Of a DNA stretch of 64,000 bases, positions 11,601-23,600 are shown in pieces (position 1 is the first letter of the stretch; the number at the start of each line of letters is the position of its first letter). A program made the position numbers and the translations under genes. The stretch is from Antedon bifida. Its lineage: Eukaryota; Echinodermata; Crinoidea; Comatulida; Antedonidae. The stretch covers positions 29,927,820 to 29,991,819 of the forward strand of contig OY727096.1 in the NCBI GenBank assembly GCA_963402885.1. The letters run 5' to 3'. Under the pieces are notes generated by a model that was given only the letters and a program-made list of their open reading frames with translations, ran no database searches and had not been told where the DNA came from.

Positions 11601-14600
11601 ATTCCACAGGGATACACCATCTCCCCACTTCTCCCTCTTACAAGAGGTTACTGACTGTCGCTCATTCCACAGGAATACACCATCTCCCCACTTCTCCCTC
11701 TTACAAGAGGTTACTGACTGTCGCTCATTCCACAGGGATACACCATCTCCCCACTTCTCCCTCTTACAAGAGGTTACTGAGTGTCGCTCATTCCACAGGG
11801 ATACACCATCTCCCCACTTCTCCCTCTTACAAGAGGTTACTGACTGTCGCTCATTCCACAGGGATACACCATCTCCCCACTTCTCCCTCTTACAAGAGGT
11901 TACTGAGTGTCGCTCATTCCACAGGAATACACCATCTCCCCACTTCTCCCTCTTACAAGAGGTTACTGACTGTCGCTCATTCCACAGGGATACACCATCT
12001 CCCCACTCCTCCCTCTTACAAGAGGTTACTGACTGTCGCTCATTCCACAGGGCTACACCATCTCCCCACTTCTCCCTCTAAAGCTCTGTCTACTGTACAA
12101 CTATCAAACTTTATGTGACACAAAATGTGATGTGCCCATATATGGACATGATGCTACCATATTTGGACACATCACACTATTTTTGTCAAACTAGTTTGAT
12201 AGTGTAGACAGAGTTTACAAAAGGTTACTGACTTCCAAGGCTATATTATAGGGTTAATGACTGTTGGGATGTACTGCCCAAAACTTACCTATAAGGTAAC
12301 ATAACAATTCTGGAAAAAAAGAATGTAATAGCAAATATGGCAAATAGAACATTTGTTAAAGATTCTCGATTGGCGTATTTGGCCATCTTGGCTGACTGAA
12401 AAATATAAATAAAAAAAAGATACAATTATTTAAATAACAAGTCAATTACTTGGTCAATTAGAGGCTAGTTAATTTGATTGATAATAAATAGTTAAAGATA
12501 TTGAAATAATAATAATAATTTGTTAAAATCTTTTTGTTGAATGTGTCATTTTAATGTCACATACTAATAAATAGTTATTCACTTGGAGCAAAAATTGGAT
12601 TGGAAACATTTTTTTACCTGAATGAATGAAGGAAATTGTCAAATTGTCTGTCAATGTCAGACAATGGGTTTTTTGGTTAAATTAAAATTTTTTATTTTTG
12701 TTTCGGAAGTGAATAACTTCATTAAAACTGCAAAATGGCCTATTCAAAGTCTGATTTTATAAATCTTTATTTTTCATGATTTGGGAGGACAATACATCTT
12801 TAAAAAGATAAGAATGACATGCACAGATACTGCTGTGTTAAATAGATGCAATTTTCACAGCCTTCGGTTCTAAGATCAAAATCGCTATAACACAAAAACA
12901 CATTCACATGTCTTTAGCAAGGTAATACTGTAATTTAGGGGTTTTTTTTAGTCGGCAGAAATATGGTAATTCTTTTCATCATTTGCATATTTACCTCAAG
13001 GAAGACATCAGACAGGTCATGGCAGGTCAACACAAGTCCTCCTATTCTTACAAAATTACACACCCACGAAAAGCTAATCAACATAACGGTCACGAGGTGG
13101 TGAATGATATTCGGTAAAAAATCCTGTACAACGAAGGTTACAATTAGCATTTTGTCGATGATGGTAAAATAACATATTTTTACGTTCCATTGTGTAAGGG
13201 AGCATGTTACTGCAGTACAACTACAATTTTACTATTGAACCTATTTTTTGCAATTATTTATCAAGGTTTTTTACATTGTTTATGCAGTAATTGACTAAAA
13301 AACATCTATACTGTGAAACAAAATAACATCAGTACACTATAGTAGTTACTGCAATAACTGCAGTAGAATATAAATTTTTAAACCTAAAAAATTATGCTTT
13401 ATTTTTTTTTATAAAAATCAAGGTTTTGCTGTCTTTTCTCATTTGATAAAATAGATTAAATTGTTGCATTCTGAGAAATAAAGATTTTTGGAGGACATAT
13501 GTTAGAACATTCTGGCAACCCCATGACAAGCAACAAGGCAAAATGGATTTATATAATATGCACTTAAATATAAATGTTTCAATCATGTTTATATGTTGAT
13601 GACCCAAGTTAGGCTTTACCAAATGATGAATCATCGGGTTTGAATTAATTGGTTCACAATATGTGAAGAATGCTTTCAATATGGAATCTTTTATTGAAAA
13701 TAAAGAGAAAAAATGCCACTCTCTTTGTACATTCATTGTTCATGTGGTGGGACGTGTTATACATACTGTAGCTGTGTAGGAAACTCTAATTCTTAAATGG
13801 TTATTTTTCTATAGAAAATGGCTTTAGACACTGTATTGTTCATGGTGTGATTGTCGAAGTATTACAATACCTAGTTTCCTGTATCTACAGTACAGTAGAT
13901 ATGGCATTCAATTTGGAATTTTTAAATACTGTATGGTTTCAGACATTTTATATACCTCATGGTAGTTCTTGGTTTGATTTGATATTAAATTTCGGCACAA
14001 CAAAAATTACAGAAAAATACAAAGTAAACAAAATGCACCTATTATTATTAATATTTTTGTGGAAATGAATTGAAACTTATATTACAATAATATGTAAAGT
14101 TTAATTTTTAACACATTTCTTTTAGGACACTGCCCTGCTTTAATAATGAGAAAAATTACTAGTAAATTTTGTGTTAGAAAATATAAAATGAATGATTTAT
14201 TCATGAGCAGTATTAGAATAGAAGGATGTGATTATAGTTCACTTCTCTTCAGATATTAACAACATTTTATGCAATTTCAATCATTACTTTATTTACATGC
14301 AAATGTCACGAAATCCAAAAGCAAGGTTAAATTCAACAATTACAGGATGGGATTTACAGTAAGTATGTCTTTAATATGACATTTGAGTCTCATATTATTA
14401 GGCCCTTTATTTATTTATTTCACAATATTTCAACAGGTTGACTCTGCCAGTGTTAGTTGATTTTATGGGGCCCTAAAAACAAGGCGTTGGTTGGTCATAT
14501 TATTTTGTAGCTTTAATACATGGAAAATTATTAATTATTATTAAAAATAAAGAAGAAATTTGATGAAATAAAAGGTCAGCTTCTTTTTTTTGGGAGGAGG

Positions 14601-17600
14601 GGGGGGGGGGGGTGGGAGGAATTTCAGCATTAATGTCTAAAGATATGGTACCATCAAAGCTTCTGGTTACTGTACATGACGTAACCTACGTCCCACCTTG
14701 TTATGTGCACAACGTTTAACATCAACTTGCTTGATTGGCTGTTGACGTAGTTATTTATGGAACTTTTTCTTTTTACTATTATTGTCTTGCGATCAAAAGT
14801 AAGGCTGGTTTAACTTACCATTTGCCTAGAAGGATGTTTTTTTCTTTAAGCCAACTTTGATGGTACCATATCGTAAGGAAAAGTACATATTTTTTTATGA
14901 CCTCTTTCCTACACAATAGATTTTGATAATGATGTGATTTTTAAGGGAGTGTAGGCCTACTGTCTGTATCATATCCCAGCATTTTGTTTCCCCCATTAAC
15001 AAACTTGGGTTACAGTACTTACTTTCCTTTTAATATCAAACAGAACAGACATTATGAGACACCAATGGAACACCAACTCCATAAAGTAATAATTGTACAT
15101 AAAAGGTTCTATTGCCTGTAAAGAAAAAAAGAAATTATAATCAACCAATGGAAAATCAACTTATTAAAGTAGTCATTCCTAAACTCCTTAAAGTAATAAT
15201 TGTACATAAAAGGTTCTATTGCCTGTAAAGAAAAAACAAATTATAATCAACCAATGGAAAATCAACTTATTAAAGTAGTCATTCCTAAACTCCTTAAAGT
15301 ATAACTGTACATAAAAGGTTGTACATAATTTAAACACAAATCACCCTTTCCACCATTACCTTGTCTTTATTAAGTCGAGGCGTTTAGTTCAGTCATGTGC
15401 TGCCATGTATGTACTTTTAAATGTGAATTTTTGAATAAATATACCGAGATATAGTGTACCCAAGATGGAAAACCAATAGAATGAGAAACTCGTTTCTCCC
15501 TATGAGACAATTCAATGAAACTTGGAAACGTTTCATTTTATGCTATACCCTCTTCACACACCAATCTTGCTTGTATTTTGTATTTTAAACTATGTATTTT
15601 ATCTGTATTTTTAAATGATGTGTTTTGGTTGTATTTTACAAAATGTTAACCTTTTTTAACTCATTTTTTCATAATAAATGAAAATTCAACCAATGGAAAA
15701 TCTTTAGGATTTCTGTGAAATAGACCTGTAGATTATTATAATAAAGAAAGTTAATAGAGTGTTTAATTGGACAATACATAGAGTTACTATTCATCAAATA
15801 GATAGTTCATGAACAAACTAAAAGCTAACACCTTTAAAATAATTGTAGGACCTTCTATTAAAAAAACTAGTTTCTACTACTGTACAACAAAAACTTGTTT
15901 AATAGAAACAGGCCTTAATATAATAGTTTTTGTTAATAAGGTCAAAGGGCATTTCATTGAATTCTTTGCTCTTGTCAAAAGACAGGGCATCAATAATTGT
16001 TGGCTCACATTTATCAAGAATTGTGATAAAAATAAATTCAGTGTTGAAAACAATGGAAATCTAACCGCTTGCAGTCAAAGTACATAAAAAGATAAACACA
16101 ATTTCAATATTAATCAAATAAATGTAACTCTCAGTTGCTGAAACAATTACACAATATAGTTGGAATTAGTTAACAAGTTTTGTATTTTGAATTGAACAAA
16201 ACTATGTTTAAATACCAGGAAATTGATTGAGCTACAGTACTAAGAAATTGGTAATATTTCCAGGATTTTAAATTGGTATAAAACAAAAATGTTATTATCG
16301 TAATAACCAATATTATATTTCATATTGACCAAGACAATTATTCTTAGTACCACTTGTAACAACAAATAATAGCGAGATTTTGATTTGCGACGACCGACGA
16401 CCAACCTAGGTCAGGTCAATTGATGTGCTGTCGGTCATCAAACTGGACCAAGAAACCAGTCCATCAAACCTAAGTCAGGAGGAGAGCAAGGACACGCGTC
16501 CCAATCTGGATGCGCACAATGATGATGTAGTTTGATTATCAGCCGTCGCTTATCAAAAGCTCACTATTACATGGACCAATACAAATGACATTTACAATGT
16601 GTTTAAATTGTCAATGTCACTAGCTTGTTTACACATCATATTGTATTAATAATAAATACAATATAAATACAATGTCACAATTGATATTACCTTTTATTGA
16701 AAAGTACATGACTGTTCTTTATCTCATTATTGTCATACATTTTAAATTGAAATCGGTATGAAAACATAATTAGGTATTTCAGACAATGAATTATTGATAC
16801 GCCATGAATTCTTAATGAATATTAATAAAAGCAACAGATGTTTGATGGTGTTGCCCCTTTGTGTTAAATAATGAATGGATATTGTGACTGGTGTATTGAT
16901 GGTCTTAAAGGAAGCAGAAGAAATGGATTGTTCCATTGTGGGGTTAGTTTGGTTATGTAATTTGAAAATACAGTGTCATTATACAGTAATTTATTATAGC
17001 ACTATACCAATTAACTCTCATCCTTATCTCCTCCTAAACTTAAGAAAATACTAACACCGTTCAAGTTGGGGGTTCTATCCCAAAAATGGAAAATATGTGC
17101 ATAAAACATGTTCTTTTGACAAATTTCTTTGGAACGACTGAAATGCTGCGTTCTGTCATTTTCGTTCTTCAATCAATCAGGTCACCGAAAGGTTATTATT
17201 AATTGTCAATGTCATTAACCATCCAGTGGAAGGGCAACATCTAGAGTCTTTATTATTAATAGAAATTCCAAATCCAAGATTATATTCCTTAATACCTGGG
17301 CAACATTCATTTAAAAAAGATTGCCGTTTTATTAAACAGTTCTTCAATAGGGATAACCCAGGCCCTAGAACTTACCTAGTAGGACCTGATTTAAATTAAT
17401 ACTGTAATTATTAATTCAATTAATTCAACAGTATTGATAATGAAGTTTATCTCTATACGTTTCCATAGAAAATTAATTATAAATACCATTTTCAGATCGT
17501 GGGGAAATAACAAATTCTCATTATTAATGATAAAAATTGAATTAGCAGATGGAAAAGACTGAATAAGAAAATTAATTTAAACACAAAATTAGACACGCTC

Positions 17601-20600
17601 CAACAAATTTAATTTATTCTCACAGGCTTTATTTCACCAAAAAACAATTAATCATTGTTATACATAATTAATACAATTAATACTAATTATGGCAAAGTGT
17701 GCATTGTTTGTTGATAATTATGTATGGTAACCTAGCAACAAAGAGCAATTAAGCTTTGAATACAGATAACTACAAAGCCGTATCATATTATTGGTTTCCA
17801 TGGTGAAATCATCCCAAATTATTCATTGTACTTTAGTAAGGCTGGGTATACAACATTTCAAGCACCTGCAGACCGCCCAACTTTTCCTGATTATTTTTGA
17901 TGTAAAGAAACATCTTGACAATGTATTCATTAATTGTTTACTGTAGGCTCTACTACTATACCATAGTTTCGGAAAAAGGCATCCCCAACACATTTCCCAC
18001 TTTTGCTATATTTGGAAAGCACCATATTGTTTTTCAAAACTCTCACTCTCTCTTGTTTTACTGCCGATATTCACATTCCCAAGTTGGGACCACTAGAGAA
18101 CCAGAACATCTTTGAATCTACAGTCTAAAGCCTTGTCTACACTATTAAAATTTAGTGACAAAAAAATGTGATGCGCCCATATCACTCACTGCCATAATTT
18201 GTTCATCACTACATATTTTTAAAACTGAATAACACCAAAAAACATTTTTTGTTTATGAGTGAGACTGCACTATACCCTTGACTTATCACTTGACCCTTGC
18301 CAAATCCGGACAGTTATTAAAAACTTATAGTAATACAGTATGTTTATTTTTTGATGAAGTTTCTTTTTTTCTAAGCCAAAAAAGTATTGTTACATACCAC
18401 TACAGTGTCAACCTTTCATCGTCGGTCATCGTCAGGTGAAATTATTTGAACAATACAGTATGTGTTAAAAAATACTTTGTGAAATTTAGGGACCAACTGT
18501 ATGTAATACTATTGTTTAATCACTAGACAAATTGTCATCATCTTATTAACATTCTAGCCGAACATTAAATAGCAATTTACTGTAAAACAAATACTGTACA
18601 TGCAGGAAATTTATTCAGTCCATATTTTTAACTCAAAATTCCAAAAATAATAGAATATGTTCATATTACCTAATACTACTTTGTGAAATGTTCTTTTTAT
18701 TTGTCTGTATGTGTAATTATCTATGATTTATGTGTCAAGAACTCAAATTTCATATATTTTTTTGTAAACGTGACAATAAAGTTTATATAGTTATACTCTA
18801 AAAATTGTTGAGACCCATTGACAAATTAAGTGAATTTATTTCCTTCATTCTGGGTCAAGCCAAGAAGTTAAAGAAACACCTTCTCGCATATTTTAGGATA
18901 ATACTAGAAATGGGTTGCGACAAGCATCAATAGGATGAACAAAACTGTATTGCACTGAGTACCATTTCAATTTGAAACTTTTGGGCATTTAAACAGGGCA
19001 TTATAGTATGATTATTATTATGTGTTTCCTTCTAGTCTACTTATGGATTTGTTCTTATTTTAAAACGTTCTGAATTCTGCATATAAGCAACAAAAAAAAT
19101 CATGGTACAGTATGTAAAAATCTGCCATCATTTTTTATTTATGAGAATATTTTATAGTTTGAGCTTTTTTTAAAAAGGAAAAAAAAATAATGCTAACTGT
19201 ATATCGTACCAACCAGTAATAAAATAGTTTTACAAATTAACATTTATTAGTGTTATAGATGGATGTAAACATTTTATAATGAACAACGGTATTATTATGA
19301 ATTACAAAGTGCGTTTTTTACTAAATTTAAGAATTATTAAAGATGCATTTTAGGTTGTGGTGTCTCATATTAATACAGTCCGATGAAGTACCATTTGATT
19401 TAGTTTTAATATTCATTTTTTTTAAATAAAATAATTGAATTGAATACAGCAGTATCAGTACTGTACATTGTTTTTGCCAGCCATTTGTTGTGTTGGTTGG
19501 TACTGATTTATTTTTCAATGTACTGTGTAGGCTAGCTTTACAGTAAAGAGCTACATAATTATGACCTACTAAATACAGGTTTTAAGGATATTAAAGGCTT
19601 TGTTACTTTACGGATGTTTATTGTTTGATAAAGCCATCTACAATAACGTTATTATATTGGTAGTGAAAGGGAAATGTGGCCTATTATTATTCATTGCTAA
19701 TAAAATATCATATGAATTTATGTATATTATATTGCAACCCAACAACAGAACAGTAATGATGTTACTATGGAACTGTTTCTATAGAAAAAATTCAAAAGAA
19801 TGGTTTGAATTATTGGAAAATTGGGTTTTTAATTATTTTTTATAACAAACAAAACAAACATTACAGCCTAATTTTTACTCTAAAATTAAAACCGGTTTCT
19901 CATTTATAGTGATAGTTGGTGGTTGGTTGTGTATGTTGTCATTATTAACCAAACATAGTACTCTACTATTCAGATGCTCGTGCCAGGTAAAGTATACTGT
20001 ATTTGAATTGCAGTTAAAAGAAAGCGCTTTTAGAACCAGTTTTGACAAGAATCAATTTGGGTTTTTAAAACCATCTAAAGTCGGCTCTTTTTGTGTGGGC
20101 TTTGGAAACGACCCATTTCTGTTGGCAAGAAAATACCGTTCTTTCAAAATACATGTTTAGATTTAAAATAGAGTTGTTCTCTTGGTCAATAGAAACAGGT
20201 CCTAAAAACAATAATTCAACTTTTTTTATATACTATTACTACTATACTCTTTTTTTAAAAACATGTGATGTGATCACAAGGAATATTTATGTAAGCATTT
20301 GTACCAGGTACACATAATACATAAGGATATATTGCATTACTGTAAAAACCACAATCAAACAAAGGTCATGCAGTAAAATCATTGAAGCACAACAGTGTGT
20401 TGCAATGTAACTAATATCAGTAGAAAACCCCTCCTTTGGGACACCCTATTAAGGGGACACTTTCCTGTGAAATAAGGAAAATAATTATGTTGCTAACACC
20501 ACGGCCTTATTGTTTGGTCCCCAAGGTGTCTCCTTATTCAGGGATGTGAACATGTACATCAAATTTGAGGTGTGTATGCTGTTTAAATTAAGTTTTATTA

Positions 20601-23600
20601 TTCTTTTCCTAATCAGACGGTGACAAACCCATGGTCTGTTCTCTCACTGCAAGGAAATTCCTCATCAAGAAATCAAGAAGCCTATTCATACTACTACTAT
20701 TCGTACCTTACAACATTCTTATAATATGGTTAAATTTGAAATTTGCTAGTATGAACACAAACTTGCTTGCAAATACAAGCCTAGCCCCAATATTTTCTCA
20801 CCGTATTTGTACGAGTCACGACGGAAAAAAAAAACAACCCTGCTTATAAGGATTCTACCAAATCTGTGCTCAGTGTGAACGACGCCCAAATCGACAAATA
20901 AATGATATACTGCAGACAGAAATGGAAATTTAATACGTACGTGATATGGGAATCCTTCCCAGCATTTTTTGGTGTCCCAGAACCATGGTTCAGATGGCAC
21001 ATGCATCATACCATAGATGGATGCTACAGTGTAGAATAAAAACCTCCAACTGCAAGATTCATAAAACAATTAGCAATAATAGAAAATATTGTATTTGGCG
21101 GTTGCTTTATAATGTCTATTTGCATAATACTGTCCATATAGCGCCATTCCAACGATCATTGCTCATGGACACTTTTCAACTACATGCTTATTCTACTAAC
21201 CTTGTCTCTGAAAACTTTGTTAATGTACTTGGCCGCCCGTAATTCCTTCTAACTCTGAACCATCTTTCTACTTGTCTTTCAGACCAATCTAGTTGTTTAG
21301 CAAGACCGGTCAATCTTGCTTCATCTGGATTATGGGTGACAGAATTATATGCCTTTTCCAGAATGGTGTTTGGCTCTGGTTTTCGATTGGCGCTCTGCTT
21401 GATCCCCAGGAGTCTGCCAAATGGCATGCCAATCAACCTGCAAAAAGACACAAAAAATGTTTTCATTTAATTGCAACAATGTTAAAGTTTTAATAACTAG
21501 GTGGCCGTATACAAAGTTGTTCTCATATAAGTAGATTGAAAATTTGCTGTTTTAAAGTTACTGTACTACCATCAAATTGACACCATGTCATATGGTTTTT
21601 TTTTTAAAGATTGTTGATTAAACTAAGATTCAAGTTTGCTTTTTTCCATAGTCAATTTTGAAAATGATATTTCAATTAAATTTTTATCTTAAATTTATAC
21701 CGTAAAACCTTGAATTTCAAAAACAAGTTATTTTGAAGACAAACTCCCTTCTCGGTTTGCAAAATCTCGGAAATAAGCCCATGTCTAAATGAAGCCCACT
21801 CAAGAGTCCTAAAGAAGGTTTTACAGTACGGTATCTTATCTTTTTATCTAAACATTTTTTTTTTCATTTAAAGTACGCTAAAATATCAACCTAATTTATT
21901 CTTTCTCTAAAATTAAAAAAATACAAATTTCTTTAATATTCCTTTTAAATTCCTTTGTTGTATCAAGAGAACAAATAATTGTTTATCATTGTAACCAGTT
22001 TGTTCATGTGTCTATTTGAAAGTGTTGACCACATTGGCATGGCAACCAATGGAGGTTAATCAATAAAGTTTGTAGAGCAGGGAGAGTAATTTATTGGAGT
22101 ATAATAGCGATGATAATTTGGATGGAAAACATGGCCCAATTAAATCATTTATTTCTATAGATGTATTAGTGGAAGAGAGGTACAGTATAGGATACATCAA
22201 TAATAATAATCTACTACTGTAGTGGCGCACTGTGCAATAAACCAATTCAGCTACACATAATTCTTAATACAGTTTAGTAAAGTCAGACAAACAATTTAAC
22301 AATTGAATGCTTTTGTAAATCAAGAATTTTGTCATAATTATTATACTATGAAATTTTGATGAAATTTATTAATACTGTATTGTCATTAAATTATTATCTT
22401 GGCAAAATGATTTTGCCAAGAAAACTACCCCAGCACTGACTTTCAGGAAGATTTATAATAGTGACGTCAAAAGCTATTTATTAATATTATATCATTTTTT
22501 TTTTATTCAAAATCTTTAAACAGTGGTCCCTACACAAGGAACCAACAGGCTCTTCAAAATTATTTCATGTACAGTAGACATGTATGTATTGTGAGGACAT
22601 TCCAAAAAGAAATAATCTCAATAGACAGCAACATTATCTGATAGTTTTTTTCAACTGATTTTCTTCTCTTCATATTCATAATGTACTGTGAATATAATCT
22701 CTTCAGAGAGACAATGCTATTGTTAGTTTCTACAGCAGTACACTTGGCACAAAACTGTCTTTATGAATTTGATTACTGTGCATTCAAAGCGTTGGACCCT
22801 ATGTTCTTTTTCATGACTGTGGGTTACAAAATCGATTGTAAAAACAATTTAAATCTTCTATAAATAGTAGTATATCTTTAACAAACATGATAAATAAGAT
22901 TGTTGATTGTGTTCAGTAACTTAGCTGGTTGAATTCAAACACAGATTACTGTATGTATTTCAAATACTGTACTTTTGATACTGACAGATAACCCTAATAC
23001 TCACTCAAGATAATACACAAACCAACAGTGGTGTTGGTAGTCTATGAGTGCTGCTTACCTGGATAAACCGACAATATAGCCTCTCTCTCCGAAGAGAGGA
23101 TACAATTTACGAAAAAAGAAAATTCGTATATATAAAATACCACCCCTATCGGATAATGCACGCATCCGTAACCACGCCCTCAAGAGGGAGCCATCCAACG
23201 TAATAGCGTCATCATTTTGTGAGTACCGGCGTAGCGTGTGTACGTGATACAAACGAAATCTGAAGAATTTCAAGAATTTAAGAAGGAATTCCTTCCAGTG
23301 CAAATACAAACACACAGGCTATGTCACCCTTGAAGAACTGTAAAAGTTTAATTCATCTTTTCAGGAATTTTAATATTTATCCTATGCACTTATGTTGGAA
23401 TGCTGTTCACATATGAAATCCTAAATGATAAAATACATTGTAGTAGGAAAGAAAGGGTTGAAAGCAAGGTTGACAATGTTTCAAATTTGTTCTCCCTCCA
23501 TTCACTTTATCTCAGTTATTCTGTTCCCATCTCTATCCTTTCACTTTTCCTCCTCAATCACTCTTTTTCTCTCTCCACCCACTTTATCTCACTTTCAAAG

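Noticed and set aside
10036..12078. CRISPR-like array
   Set aside because: Units are contiguous with no spacers, and the context is a eukaryotic intron. It is a minisatellite.
9968..12118. 716-codon plus-strand open frame as a repeat-protein gene
   Set aside because: It consists of the 63-bp minisatellite, lies inside an intron of a firm gene on the other strand, has no signal peptide or flanking exons, and ends where a MITE was inserted. The open frame follows from the period being divisible by 3.
20746..21069. Stand-alone 107-residue open frame
   Set aside because: It is ceramide synthase exon 3 (21049-20941) with intron sequence on both sides.
23012..23220. U1, U4 or spliced-leader RNA gene
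   Set aside because: GCTTACCTGG and GGTTTATCC resemble short parts of U1 and U4 RNA, but the rest of those molecules and an Sm site are absent. Kept only as an unidentified repeat.
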